Origin: Flavobacteriaceae bacterium
GTDB lineage: Bacteria > Bacteroidota > Bacteroidia > Flavobacteriales > Flavobacteriaceae
NCBI GenBank assembly: GCA_031277535.1
Contig: JAITMD010000005.1
Coordinates: 1 to 64,000 of the forward strand
DNA: 64,000 nt
Direction of reading: 5' to 3'
The translations under genes and the position numbers were made by a program. The notes below the pieces were generated by a model. That model did no database searches and was not told the origin of the DNA. It saw only the letters and a list, made by a program, of their open reading frames with translations. This document shows positions 16,297 to 25,619 of the stretch, piece after piece (position 1 is the stretch's first letter; every line of letters starts with the position of its first letter).

Positions 16297-17490
16297 TTAA
16301 TTTTTTTGTGGTTGATAATTTGTGTTTTCTATTAAAATAGCTGTTGCACCACCGCCACCATTACAAATAGCAGCTATGCCATAACGCCCATTTTCTTGTT
16401 GGAGTACATGCACTAAAGTTGTAATAATACGTGCTCCAGATGCTCCAATAGGATGCCCTAATGCTACTGCACCTCCGTAAACATTTATTTTGTGAAGATC
16501 AATACCTAAGAGTTGTTGGTTGGATAAAACAACAGAACTATAGGCTTCGTTTATTTCAAAAAAGTCAATATCTGTTAGACTCATTCCTGTTTGCTTCATG
16601 ATTTTTTGAATAGCCAGTGTAGGAGACGTTGTAAAAGCTTCTGGTTCTTGAGCTGCATCTGCATAGGCAATAATTTTAGCTAATGGCGTTAATTGATTCG
16701 CTTTAATAGCTTCTTCTGAGGCTAAAAGTATTGCTGCAGCACCATCGTTTAAGTTACTTGAATTAGCCGCTGTTAGCACCCCATTTTCTTCAAAAGCTGG
16801 AGATAAGAAAGGCACTTTCTCAGGGAGTAGTTTGTCTATGTCTTCATCAGATTGAACAATTAAAGTTCCTTTTCTTTGAGGAACATCAATTGATATACAC
16901 TCTGCATCAAATTTATGTGAAGCTTTGGCGTATTGTGCTTTTTCATAAGATAGTAAAGCGTAAGTATCTAATTCTTGTCGAGTGTGGTTGTATTTTTTTG
17001 CTCCCCATTCTGCCGCACTTCCCATGTGATAGTCATGGTAAACATCCCATAGTCCATCTTTTAGCATTCCATCCATCATCGCTACTTGACCTAATTTCAT
17101 ACCTTTTCGCATGGCTATGTAATGTGGTACATTGCTCATGCTCTCCATTCCTCCTGTAATTACTAAGTGCTCTAATTCTAACTGAATTTGTTGTGCTCCT
17201 AATATTGTTGCTTTCATTCCTGCTGCACAAACTTTGTTTACTGTTGTAGCATCTGTTTGATAGGGAATACCCGCAAAAACTGCTGCTTGTCGGGCAGGAG
17301 ATTGCCCAATACCTGCGCTTAACACATTTCCCATGTACACACTGTCTATGCGGTTTACATCTACTTGCGCGGTATCAAGTACTGATTGGATTGCTAAAGC
17401 TCCTAATTGTGGAGCTGTGAATGTAGATAGACTTCCTAAAAAACTTCCTATAGGAGTTCGTTTTGCTGCTACAATAAATACATTTTTCAT
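16297..17490 (-). CDS. Acetyl-CoA C-acetyltransferase (thiolase)
   Basis: 397 residues. Degradative/biosynthetic thiolase family, joining or splitting acetyl-CoA units. Nucleophilic Cys88 in KVCAAGMK, His346 in GHPIGASGAR and Cys376 in CNGGGGATA complete the catalytic set. First gene of a two-gene operon with lpd. An 18-bp dyad lies 19 bases upstream of the start and matches the one before the divergently placed regulator's own start, so TetR control is likely. Exact substrate chain length cannot be told from sequence. Confidence 0.92.
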   Translation of the reverse strand: MKNVFIVAAKRTPIGSFLGSLSTFTAPQLGALAIQSVLDTAQVDVNRIDSVYMGNVLSAGIGQSPARQAAVFAGIPYQTDATTVNKVCAAGMKATILGAQQIQLELEHLVITGGMESMSNVPHYIAMRKGMKLGQVAMMDGMLKDGLWDVYHDYHMGSAAEWGAKKYNHTRQELDTYALLSYEKAQYAKASHKFDAECISIDVPQRKGTLIVQSDEDIDKLLPEKVPFLSPAFEENGVLTAANSSNLNDGAAAILLASEEAIKANQLTPLAKIIAYADAAQEPEAFTTSPTLAIQKIMKQTGMSLTDIDFFEINEAYSSVVLSNQQLLGIDLHKINVYGGAVALGHPIGASGARIITTLVHVLQQENGRYGIAAICNGGGGATAILIENTNYQPQKN

Positions 17491-17508
17491 TTGCTTCTAA
17501 TTTATTAA

Positions 17509-17528
17509 AATATACCAATCGGTATATT
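17509..17528. promoter_or_regulatory. TetR operator upstream of the thiolase operon
   Basis: ATATACC-AATC-GGTATAT with one further matching pair outside. The core 18 bases are identical to the site upstream of the TetR gene. It lies where the thiolase promoter should be, so binding would block transcription. Confidence 0.8.
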
Positions 17529-17552
17529 GTTGTTGTAAAAAAGAAATCACTT

Positions 17553-18149
17553 TTAAAGGGTGATTTCATTGTTAATGATTAATACAATTCTATCTAAAGT
17601 ATTGTATAAGTGATTTATCTTATTTGTTGTTTTAGAGAGCACAATACCTCCTTCAATCAAACTGATAAATAAATAAGCATATTGATAGGCATCGCTTTCC
17701 TTTTTAAATTCATGTTGCTCAATCCCATTTGTTATAATCTCAGCAAATAGTTTGGCCCATTGTTCAAACGCATATGCCACTGATTTTTTTAATTCAGGAA
17801 AAGTATCATCAGCATCGGTAGCAGCATTTAGTAGAGGGCAGCCTCCTTTTTGATAGAAAATATCCCAATGGTTTCTATAAAGGTCTACAAGAGCTAATAA
17901 TCTATCTTTATTTGTCTGTCCTTCTTGGGTAGACACATCTCTTAGTTTTTTATACAAGTTTGTAGCATTGTATTCAAAAGCAGCTATAGCAACTTCTTCT
18001 TTGTTTTGAAAATTGCCATATATACTTCCCTTAGTCAATCCTGTTGCTTGTGTTATATCTGATAGGGAAGTTGCTGCATATCCTTTTTTATTGAATATTT
18101 CTGCAGTTTGTTCTAATATAAATAATTTTGTTTTTTCAGCTTTAGACAT
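17553..18149 (-). CDS. TetR/AcrR-family regulator
   Basis: 198 residues. N-terminal HTH (about residues 24-45, DITQATGLTKGSIYGNF) followed by an all-helical ligand domain containing GGCPLLNAATDADD, a motif typical of one TetR C-terminal subfamily. Identical 18-bp dyads precede this gene and the thiolase operon that follows it on the same strand, arguing for autoregulation and control of thiolase-lpd. The likely effector is an acyl-CoA or a toxic carbonyl, by inference from the target genes. Upstream TATATTTG (minus strand, 18173-18180) is its -7 box. Confidence 0.9.
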   Translation of the reverse strand: MSKAEKTKLFILEQTAEIFNKKGYAATSLSDITQATGLTKGSIYGNFQNKEEVAIAAFEYNATNLYKKLRDVSTQEGQTNKDRLLALVDLYRNHWDIFYQKGGCPLLNAATDADDTFPELKKSVAYAFEQWAKLFAEIITNGIEQHEFKKESDAYQYAYLFISLIEGGIVLSKTTNKINHLYNTLDRIVLIINNEITL

Positions 18150-18172
18150 TTATAAGACAAATTTTAATTGTA

Positions 18173-18205
18173 CAAATATAGTAAATATACCAATCGGTAT
18201 ATTTA
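18173..18205 (-). promoter_or_regulatory. TetR promoter with overlapping operator
   Basis: Minus-strand TATATTTG at 18173-18180 fits the flavobacterial -7 box. Directly upstream (18182-18205) is a dyad with 10-bp arms around AATC whose core is the same 18 bases as the thiolase operator. Its position between the -7 and -33 regions fits repression. Confidence 0.75.
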
Positions 18206-18250
18206 TTTAACAAAGAATTTTCAAAAGGAAATAATTCATGGAAAAAGCAA

Positions 18251-18427
18251 TTAGGAAGTTAGCTCAGTGTATAGACGAAAGCAGAAGTGTAGTATAGCAA
18301 CAATAAAAAATAGAATAGTAGGATATCTCTTTTTAGATTTTTTCTTTCTGGAAATATGGGTATAGATGCCTAACATAATACCTAACAAGACAATAGCTGT
18401 TAGGTATAAAAAAGATAATATTGTCAT
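18251..18427 (-). CDS. Small two-span membrane protein
   Basis: 58 residues. Two hydrophobic segments (about 3-22 and 37-50) separated by a strongly basic loop (SRKKKSKKRYP), the form of a hairpin membrane protein. It lies 45 bases after the DUF1697 gene on the same strand and may share its transcript. No family recognised; short length leaves some doubt that it is expressed. Confidence 0.45.
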   Translation of the reverse strand: MTILSFLYLTAIVLLGIMLGIYTHISRKKKSKKRYPTILFFIVAILHFCFRLYTELTS

Positions 18428-18472
18428 AGCAATAAAGGGAATATGAGTCTGTATTTTTAAGTCAGAGATTGC

Positions 18473-19012
18473 TTATAGCAATTGTTGTCCTATTTCTACC
18501 AGTTTATTACTGGTTTTCCAATTGCGTGTAGTTGCTTCTGTTTTTAGTTTCGTTTCAATGAAAGTATTGGTAAGCTTTGTTTTCCCATAACCTTGAGGAA
18601 CATAAATATAAACAGCTTGAGGGGTAAAGATTAATTGATCACCCTCATTCATTTTGCTTTCAATATCTGCCTGTAAGGTAAAATCTGCTCCCTCGTTGAG
18701 GTAGGTAAGGTACAGTTGATTTTCTTTCTCTTGTGCATACAACGTATTCTGTTGTAGTATAGCAGTAAAATCTGTTAATGTATATAAACAAATAGGAACA
18801 TCAAAGCCAAACTTCTCTTTAATAGCATTTTGTAATTGTTCTTTTAAAAGAGTTGTAGTGGTAGGTGAAGAACGGAATACAATATTTCCACTTTGAATGT
18901 AGGTTTGAACATCGGTGTACCCCAGTGTTTCACATAGTGCTTTTAGATCTGTCATTTTGATGATTTTTTGGCCACTTACATTGATGCCTCTTAATAATGC
19001 AATATATACCAT
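18473..19012 (-). CDS. DUF1697 family protein
   Basis: 179 residues, the usual family length. Begins YIALLRGINVSGQKIIKM and continues with LGYTDVQTYIQSGNIVF, both signatures of DUF1697. Members are small cytoplasmic proteins of unknown biochemical function. Single gene, perhaps with the small membrane protein behind it. Confidence 0.85.
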   Translation of the reverse strand: MVYIALLRGINVSGQKIIKMTDLKALCETLGYTDVQTYIQSGNIVFRSSPTTTTLLKEQLQNAIKEKFGFDVPICLYTLTDFTAILQQNTLYAQEKENQLYLTYLNEGADFTLQADIESKMNEGDQLIFTPQAVYIYVPQGYGKTKLTNTFIETKLKTEATTRNWKTSNKLVEIGQQLL

Positions 19013-19553
19013 AGGGAAAGTTTATTTTGTTTGTCAAATATAAGAGGAAAACTTTTCGAAATGATAGATTCACAAGACTAATTTTTACTGATGTGAGATA
19101 CTGTTTATTTTAAAGAGATTTAAGCTGTTGTTTTTGACCTAATACAACAATATGAGTGAATACAGAGTTTGTCTCTTAAAAGAGTGTTATTTGGTCTGTA
19201 GAGTGATTTTAAAGTAGTGTATGAAGATGGAAACTACACAAGAGAAGTAATACAGGAGATAACAAACGATAGATGATTACCCTAAAAGAATAAGGAAGAT
19301 TTGCCTTTTATTTTAGAATAAAGGAGAGTAATTATTTTCTGTTAATCTGTACTTATTTTTAATTAAGAAAGTAAATAGCTAAACGATTTTGTTTCTCTCT
19401 TTTTTAAATGCTAAAAAAAGGGAAGGGAGTAAGTAAATTGTAAAGAAAAAGTTGGTTTGAGAACAAATCATTATCACCTCATTTTATATGCAAAATAGCT
19501 TTTAAAGACTACTAAAGGTTTAAAATTTAAAGTAATTATTTTGATGTAGTAGT

Positions 19554-19653
19554 AACTCTTTTGTAACTGATGAAAGAGTTGCGTATAAATGCAGAAAGTT
19601 AACTGCATAGATAAACTCTATAGTTGTTTTTTTTAACTATAGTTTAGTTTTTT
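19554..19653 (+). ncRNA. Candidate structured small RNA with terminator
   Basis: Three hairpins follow each other: 8-bp arms at 19554-19561/19573-19580, 6-bp arms at 19589-19594/19603-19608, and a 12-bp bulged stem at 19612-19625/19635-19646 followed by a T run. The last has terminator form. No exact promoter box was found upstream, so transcription is unproven. Confidence 0.3.
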
Positions 19654-19865
19654 AATTATTTGTATTTCAGTATTTAATTGTTTTTACTTAAAGTTTTTAT
19701 TTATATTAAAATAAGGATGTTTTAGACTTGTTGTGTGCTGTTTTGTAAAGAGTATACACGAACTTTTTATAGGTGTTTAGGGATGTTTTACTTCTACTTT
19801 TTTTAATTTTATGGCATTGAGATTCTCTAATCGTGTGAGAAGTTTTGTTGTTTTGAAAGTGAAGT

Positions 19866-19934
19866 AAAGACAAGCTTTTTTTATCCATTGAATCAAGTGT
19901 TGTATTGATTATAATCCGAAAAAAAGCTGTCTTT
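19866..19934. repeat. Large inverted repeat
   Basis: Arms AAAGACAAGCTTTTTTT and AAAAAAAGCTGTCTTT pair with one bulge, and inside them AATCAA and TTGATT pair again. It could be a bidirectional terminator with a long loop, or a degenerate miniature mobile element. There is no gene close enough to decide. Confidence 0.45.
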
Positions 19935-20230
19935 AAAAGTGTCCAATGGACCTTGTTTGGTTTGTTTGTGGAGGAAGAATTAGTTTCTGAAATTCTAATT
20001 AAACTGTACTGATTTTATCTGATAATCTATTAGCTTATAAAGTGTGCCTTTCTATTAAAAGGAGTTCTTTAGAGCATTGAAGATAAACTTAGTGGTTGAG
20101 GTATAATCCTATTATTAGTTTTGTTGTATGTTGCATAGAAGAGATTGCTTTTTAAAAGATTACGTATTGATTTTCTTTACTGTTTTTAGATAAGCAGTAA
20201 TTCTATTACATTTACGTAAAAATTAAAACT

Positions 20231-21295
20231 ATGGCAGGTAATACTTTTGGTACTTTGTTTCGCGTTACAACTTTTGGAGAATCACATGGAGAGGCAATAG
20301 GAGGAGTTATAGATGGTTGTCCAGCAGGAGTAACTCTTGATTTAGAGGCGATTCAATATGAACTGGACAGAAGAAAACCAGGACAATCAAAATTAGTTAC
20401 TCAGCGCAAAGAGTCTGATATAGTACGTTTATTATCTGGTGTATTTGAGGGAAAGACTACAGGGACTCCTATTGGTTTTATAATTGAAAACACCAATGCG
20501 AAATCAAATGACTATGAGCATATTAAAGATATTTATCGCCCAAGTCATGCCGACTATGTATATGAACAAAAGTATGGTATCCGCGATTATAGAGGAGGAG
20601 GGAGAAGTTCTGCACGAGAAACTGCCTGTAGAGTAGTAGCTGGAGCCATAGCAAAGCAATTATTGAAAGGAATTAAGATTACAGCTTATGTTGCTTCTGT
20701 AGGCGATATAATAGTTGATAAACCATACACCGCATTGAATTTTAATGAAATAGAAAATAATTTAGTGCGTTGTGCAGATCCTGATAAGGCAATTCTAATG
20801 GAGAACTTGATTAAAGAGGTGAAGAAGGATGGTGATTCTGTTGGGGGTACTATTATTTGTGTAATAGAGAATGTTCCTATTGGATTAGGAGAACCTGTAT
20901 TTGATCGTTTAGATGCAGAATTAGCCAAAGCAATGTTGGGAATTAATGCAGTAAAAGGAGTGGAGTTTGGTAGTGGATTTGAAGGAACAAAGAAAAGAGG
21001 TAGTGAACATAACGACCGTATTTTACCCAATGGAAAAACAGAAACTAATCATGCAGGTGGTATTGTTGGAGGAATAAGTAATGGTATGGATATCTATTTT
21101 AAAGTCGCTTTTAAACCAACTGCAACACTGATGAAAGACCAACTTTCAATTGATAAAAAAAATGAAATAGTAGTGGTGAAAGGAAAAGGAAGGCATGATG
21201 CGTGTGTACTTCCTCGTGCTGTACCAATTGTTGAGGCAATGACTTCTATTGTATTGATAGATATGTTGTTAATTAATAATAAAATAAACTTATAA
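20231..21295 (+). CDS. aroC: Chorismate synthase
   Basis: 354 residues, full length. FMN-dependent enzyme converting 5-enolpyruvylshikimate-3-phosphate to chorismate, last step of the shikimate pathway. Visible signatures: [18 protein letters not shown] near residue 17, YRPSHADY, and [19 protein letters not shown] (about 124-142), plus the C-terminal [21 protein letters not shown]. Stands alone with its own terminator; no other aro gene is adjacent. Confidence 0.96.
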   Translation: MAGNTFGTLFRVTTFGESHGEAIGGVIDGCPAGVTLDLEAIQYELDRRKPGQSKLVTQRKESDIVRLLSGVFEGKTTGTPIGFIIENTNAKSNDYEHIKDIYRPSHADYVYEQKYGIRDYRGGGRSSARETACRVVAGAIAKQLLKGIKITAYVASVGDIIVDKPYTALNFNEIENNLVRCADPDKAILMENLIKEVKKDGDSVGGTIICVIENVPIGLGEPVFDRLDAELAKAMLGINAVKGVEFGSGFEGTKKRGSEHNDRILPNGKTETNHAGGIVGGISNGMDIYFKVAFKPTATLMKDQLSIDKKNEIVVVKGKGRHDACVLPRAVPIVEAMTSIVLIDMLLINNKINL

Positions 21296-21385
21296 CCTTA
21301 TGTTATAGGTCTAAAAAGAGCTTTTTAGTCTTGATATGGGAAGAGTATAGATCATAATAAATCTCGTAGAATAGCTTGAAAATAT

Positions 21386-21420
21386 AAAACGCCATAGTGA
21401 AATACTGTGGCGTTTTTTTT
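21386..21420 (+). terminator. Terminator after aroC
   Basis: Arms AACGCCATAG and CTGTGGCGTT (one G-T pair) around a 7-nt loop, followed by eight T. Confidence 0.8.
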
Positions 21421-21560
21421 CACTATTTGATATAACATGGAGTACTCAAAAATTGGTTCGTGAACAATTATTTATTTCTAAAATTAGGTTGCTTTGTTTC
21501 TAAAAGATCAAACCATTTGTCAGAATAAAATGAACAAGAATACTCCTTGTCTGTATTTTA

Positions 21561-22214
21561 TTAGTAAGAAGATTTATGGATTAAATGAGAAAGATTATCA
21601 CCAATTTGGATATGGGGATATTGTGCCAATTGCTCTCGTGTAGTGGTACCATTTAGTACCCCATAGAAATCAGCTGCAATTGCTTGAGCTGTTTCGGCAT
21701 CAATAGTACTATCACCAATGTACAAACACTGTTCTTTTTCTGCTTTTAAATGCGTTAAAGCTAATAATAATCCTTCTGGCGAAGGTTTGTGTTGTGTAAC
21801 ATCTTCTCCGCCAATAATAACGTCAAAAAAATCTGTAGGAAACACTTGATTGACAAATTCTATGATGCGGTATCTAAATTTGGTGGATACAATCCCTAAT
21901 AGAACCCCCTGGTCTTTCAGGGTTGTTAATACAGTGACTACTTCAGGAAACAGCTTGGTATTAGCAGTCATGTGTATGTCAGCCATATTTACGTATTCTT
22001 TTACATACAAATCTATTGTTGCTTTATCAGTAATTTTGGTCAGCTGGATAAAAGCCTGTTCTAATGTTTTTCCAATAGTGTTGCGGATAGCATCATCACT
22101 AATATTCGTATGCTTATGGGTATCTAATACATGTCTAAAACATTTTAGAATACCAGTAGAAGCGTCTGCTAAAGTGTAATCAAAATCAAATATATAGGTC
22201 TTGTATGTTTTCAT
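21561..22214 (-). CDS. HAD-superfamily phosphatase (phosphoglycolate phosphatase-like)
   Basis: 217 residues from the ATG at 22214; the 25-residue extension to 22289 lacks family similarity. Motif I FDFDYTLAD (Asp10 nucleophile, Asp12), motif II VSTK, motif III KPSPE, motif IV IGDSTIDAETAQAI. The helical cap inserted after motif I puts it in the Gph/PGP-like subgroup, which removes phosphate from small phosphomonoesters. The substrate cannot be told. Single gene. Confidence 0.85.
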   Translation of the reverse strand: MKTYKTYIFDFDYTLADASTGILKCFRHVLDTHKHTNISDDAIRNTIGKTLEQAFIQLTKITDKATIDLYVKEYVNMADIHMTANTKLFPEVVTVLTTLKDQGVLLGIVSTKFRYRIIEFVNQVFPTDFFDVIIGGEDVTQHKPSPEGLLLALTHLKAEKEQCLYIGDSTIDAETAQAIAADFYGVLNGTTTREQLAQYPHIQIGDNLSHLIHKSSY

Positions 22215-22473
22215 ATTTTTATATTGTTTTACTTTTAAAGTTGCTAAAGGTAAGTGATTTATAAAAATATGCCCTAAGATTTTGAACAAGATAGGTATAT
22301 TGAAAGGGGAGATAGCTTTCTTATCGTTCTAAAGATAGTTGAACTTATTCAACGTATTTTTAGGTGACTTTATATCATTTAGGAAAGTAAGAGTAAGTAA
22401 AGGTAATTACAAGCTATTTAAATGAGATATTAATTTATTTACACCTCATGTGTATTGAAGAGGTATAATGTGC

Positions 22474-23841
22474 TTAAATCGCTTGTTTTGCATTAAATAG
22501 AAGGGTTATTCGTGTCCCTTTACCTAAAGCAGAAGTAATAGTATATGCAATATGGTGTTGAGCCAATATTTTACTTGCTAACGACAAACCTATACCACTT
22601 CCCTTTACTTCATCTACATTGTTTCCTCTATAAAATGTTTCAGTAATGTGTTGCAGATCTTCTGTAGCGATTCCCTTGCCGTGGTCCTGTATTACAATCT
22701 CTAATTGTTGGTTTTTGCTTTGCAAAAGAACTTCAATAGGTTGACTATCTGAATATTTAACGGCATTTTCGATAAGATTGTACAATGCAAGATAAAATAA
22801 GATTTGATTCCCTTTGTACTCCAATAAACTATAATTAGATACTTGAATATCAATGGTAACACGTGTTTTGTTTAATTGTATTTTATCTTGTAAGGCATCG
22901 TATATATCCCAAATTACTTCGTCAATTCTAAAGGTGTCATTGTAGTAGTTAGACTGGTTTAAACCAGCTAACAACAATAGATTATTTAAAATATCTTCTA
23001 AGTTGTATATCCCTTCTAAGGCTTGTTGACTAACTTTTCTATATTCTTCGGGTGTTCTGTCTTTCTGAGCAAACACTTCCAATGTTCCTGCCATAACAGT
23101 TAAAGGCGTTTTAAACTCATGAGAAACATAATTGATAAAATTCTTTTGCACCATATAGCCATTAGATAGGCGAGTTAAAAGATTGTTATACGTCTGAATA
23201 AGATCAGCTAATTCATCTTTTGTATCAGGTACTTCTATTCCTTGCTCTAAGTTGGTGTAATCGATTTGATTTACTTGTTGTGCAATATGTCGAATGGGCT
23301 GATAGGCCAAGTTAGAGATATAGCGACTAAGTAAGTAAATGATAAGTAGTCCGCCTAATAATACGGCAGTAAGAATAAAAAGAAGGTTGTGAATTTGTCC
23401 TAAAAATTCAGTTTTATCACTTTTAGTAATTACAACAAAATTCCCTTGGTTATCAGGATAGTAAATCCCGTAATAAAAAGCATCTTGAGAGGAAAACGGT
23501 TTGTTTCTTTCTTTGCGGATTTGATTTAAAAGGGTAGGTGTTAAGGTTGCGTCTTTAACTAATTTACCGTATTGTACTAAATTAGAACTATCTACAACAG
23601 CTACATTTGGACTAAGCACAGTTGCTTTAAATTGAGTGGCTATACTTGAATGTTCTGCAGCAGGTAGCTCATCTTTTTCTAAGTAATAGATTGCTGTTAG
23701 CCATGCATTGTTTTTAAGCTCACTATATACTGTGCGTTCAGACTTGTTGTAAAAAGCCCAGAAAATAATAAATGAGGTAACGATAAAAACAATACCAAAA
23801 ACGGTGGTTGTATAAGTTGTAAGACGATTTCTTAAATTCAT
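22474..23841 (-). CDS. Sensor histidine kinase
   Basis: 455 residues. Two transmembrane spans (about 13-32 and 151-171) flank a periplasmic sensor domain of about 115 residues; HAMP follows (about 172-225), then the H-box YVSHEFKTPL with phosphoacceptor His241, N-box LIENAVKYS, and G-boxes DHGKGIA and GSGIGLSLA. Second gene of a pair with the OmpR-type regulator seven bases upstream. The signal is unknown, but linkage to hutG invites a link to amino acid use. Confidence 0.93.
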   Translation of the reverse strand: MNLRNRLTTYTTTVFGIVFIVTSFIIFWAFYNKSERTVYSELKNNAWLTAIYYLEKDELPAAEHSSIATQFKATVLSPNVAVVDSSNLVQYGKLVKDATLTPTLLNQIRKERNKPFSSQDAFYYGIYYPDNQGNFVVITKSDKTEFLGQIHNLLFILTAVLLGGLLIIYLLSRYISNLAYQPIRHIAQQVNQIDYTNLEQGIEVPDTKDELADLIQTYNNLLTRLSNGYMVQKNFINYVSHEFKTPLTVMAGTLEVFAQKDRTPEEYRKVSQQALEGIYNLEDILNNLLLLAGLNQSNYYNDTFRIDEVIWDIYDALQDKIQLNKTRVTIDIQVSNYSLLEYKGNQILFYLALYNLIENAVKYSDSQPIEVLLQSKNQQLEIVIQDHGKGIATEDLQHITETFYRGNNVDEVKGSGIGLSLASKILAQHHIAYTITSALGKGTRITLLFNAKQAI

Positions 23842-23848
23842 TGCTCTT

Positions 23849-24523
23849 TTATTCTTGTAGCATATATCCAGTACCTTTAATTGTATGAATTAATTTGCCA
23901 TTTGATTCGTCTAATTTGTTGCGCAAATAAGACATATATACATCTACAACATTTGTATTTGTATCATATTGTATGCCCCATACGCGTTCTAATATTTGCG
24001 TACGTGAAACTACTTTACCTTTGTTTTCCAATAAGAATAAAAGTAATTTATACTCTCTTGGAGATAAGTCGATGGTCTTGTTATTTTGAACTACTAAGTG
24101 TTTGTCTGGATCCAAAACAAGGTCTTTGCAAGTATAAGAATTATCTTGTCTCACATAGTTGAATTTAGATCTGCGCGTTAAAGCATTGATGCGCGACAAT
24201 AATTCGCTAAAGTGAAAAGGCTTTGTTAGGTAGTCATCTGCACCACTGTCTAAAGCATTGATTTTATCTGTTGTATCGCTTAGAGCACTTAAAACCAAAA
24301 TAGGAGTGTAGTTCTTTTTGAAGCGAATCATTTTGGTTAGTTGAATTCCATCTAATCCAGGTAGCATGACATCCATAAGAATCAAATCCCACTCATTGTT
24401 CAAAATTAGCTCACGGGCTTCCTCGCCCGATTTTGCTAATTGAACTTGCATATTGTTTTCCGTTAATCCTTTGACAATAAAGTCGCTAATGCGATTGTCG
24501 TCTTCAACTAATAATATATTCAC
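23849..24523 (-). CDS. OmpR-family response regulator
   Basis: 224 residues. Receiver domain with acidic Asp8/Asp9, phosphoacceptor Asp51 (LILMDVMLPG) and Lys about 102 (DDYLTKPF). C-terminal winged helix (about 130-222) with the SPREYKLLLFLLENKG and RVWGIQYDTNTNVVDVY elements. It starts two bases beyond the stop of hutG, so the two-component genes appear to be in one transcript with hutI-hutG. Confidence 0.94.
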   Translation of the reverse strand: MNILLVEDDNRISDFIVKGLTENNMQVQLAKSGEEARELILNNEWDLILMDVMLPGLDGIQLTKMIRFKKNYTPILVLSALSDTTDKINALDSGADDYLTKPFHFSELLSRINALTRRSKFNYVRQDNSYTCKDLVLDPDKHLVVQNNKTIDLSPREYKLLLFLLENKGKVVSRTQILERVWGIQYDTNTNVVDVYMSYLRNKLDESNGKLIHTIKGTGYMLQE

Positions 24524-24525
24524 GT

Positions 24526-25569
24526 TTATATCTTTTCTGTATTAGACTTTAAAAAGTCTGTTACTAAATAAGTAATCAATTTACCTACTAAATGACTGTT
24601 CGTTTCAAAGTCAAGAGCAGGAGCTCCTTCGCAAATATGTAAGTAAGCAACATTACTCGATTTGCCAAAAAAGTGTAAGAACTGACGCAATTGATCTATT
24701 GAGAAACCAGTAGGAGTAATAGCACTACTTGCTACGTTTGGCACACTGTCTAAATCTATTTCAAGACCGTAGAAATTGTGGTCAATGTGTTTTTGAGCAG
24801 CGATTAACTCTGTTTCAAATGATTTTTCTTTGCGTACTACTATCTGTTCAAAAGTATTGTACTTTACGCGTTCTGCATTTAGTTTAATATCTCCAAATAC
24901 TGTTTTAGAGGTGTAATTTTCGTGTAAACCAAAGATAAAGTAGTTCTTTAAGAACCCTTCTTCAAAAGCATAAGAAAACCCATTCCCACTGTGACGTCCT
25001 TCCAATGGTCTAAAGTCTGTATGAGCATCAAAGTTTATAGCATTGATATGCTTTCCTTTAGCTAATGCTACTCCCTTGATATTTCCATACGCATTGTTGT
25101 GACCTCCACCGATTACAATAGGTATTTTATTTGCTTTTACAATACATGCAATCGTATGAGATACCTCTTTGTCCATCAGTGCAACTAACTCAAAAAGTCT
25201 TTTTTTCTGATCTCTATTACTTGGATCCAACTGAGCTGCTTCAGCCATTTCTGAAGAGAAGTCTAAATGTCCTAAAATAGTAACCCAACTACCTTTGCAA
25301 AAGCGGTTGTGTTGAATGTTTAGGAAACTTTTCAGAAAGCTATTCCAAGCTGTACTTGCTCCAGGACGTCCCATATTAGCTTTTACTCCAATATCTTCAG
25401 GTATTCCCAAAACAACATATTTCGCTTCTATACTTTGTAGCGCTACTTCCCAATTTGAATCTGATTCTATGGTATGTATGCGTTCTCCAAATTTTATTTC
25501 TCCGTTTCTAAAGCTTGTCAGAGCAGTAATGTCTGCTTTGGTAAACAGTTTTAATCTTCCTTGATTCAT
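24526..25569 (-). CDS. hutG: Formimidoylglutamase (arginase family)
   Basis: 347 residues. Ureohydrolase fold with the metal-binding segments GGGHNNAYG, NFDAHTDFR and EIDLDSVPN. Together with hutI next to it this points to hydrolysis of N-formimidoyl-glutamate to glutamate and formamide, the last step of histidine degradation. It is of the Bacteroidota subgroup where the GGGHD of arginases reads GGGHN, so the metal site may differ. Downstream of hutI by 50 bases and directly before the two-component genes. Confidence 0.85.
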   Translation of the reverse strand: MNQGRLKLFTKADITALTSFRNGEIKFGERIHTIESDSNWEVALQSIEAKYVVLGIPEDIGVKANMGRPGASTAWNSFLKSFLNIQHNRFCKGSWVTILGHLDFSSEMAEAAQLDPSNRDQKKRLFELVALMDKEVSHTIACIVKANKIPIVIGGGHNNAYGNIKGVALAKGKHINAINFDAHTDFRPLEGRHSGNGFSYAFEEGFLKNYFIFGLHENYTSKTVFGDIKLNAERVKYNTFEQIVVRKEKSFETELIAAQKHIDHNFYGLEIDLDSVPNVASSAITPTGFSIDQLRQFLHFFGKSSNVAYLHICEGAPALDFETNSHLVGKLITYLVTDFLKSNTEKI

Positions 25570-25619
25570 ATTGATTTGCTTGTGTATAGAAATTTAAGCA
25601 TTTTATTTTGATGATGCAA

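Larger units (their letters stand above)
19013..20230. other. 1.2-kb gene-free region before aroC
   Basis: No convincing reading frame on either strand; the only open frame of 60 codons is low-complexity. It contains a cluster of three hairpins at 19554-19653 and a large inverted repeat at 19866-19934, listed separately, and a short GTCCAATGGAC dyad near 19939. Unusually long for this otherwise compact genome. Confidence 0.6.

Noticed and set aside
19706..19888. 60-codon minus-strand frame in the gene-free region
   Set aside because: Low-complexity Lys/Ser/Thr composition, no conserved motif and overlaps the large inverted repeat.
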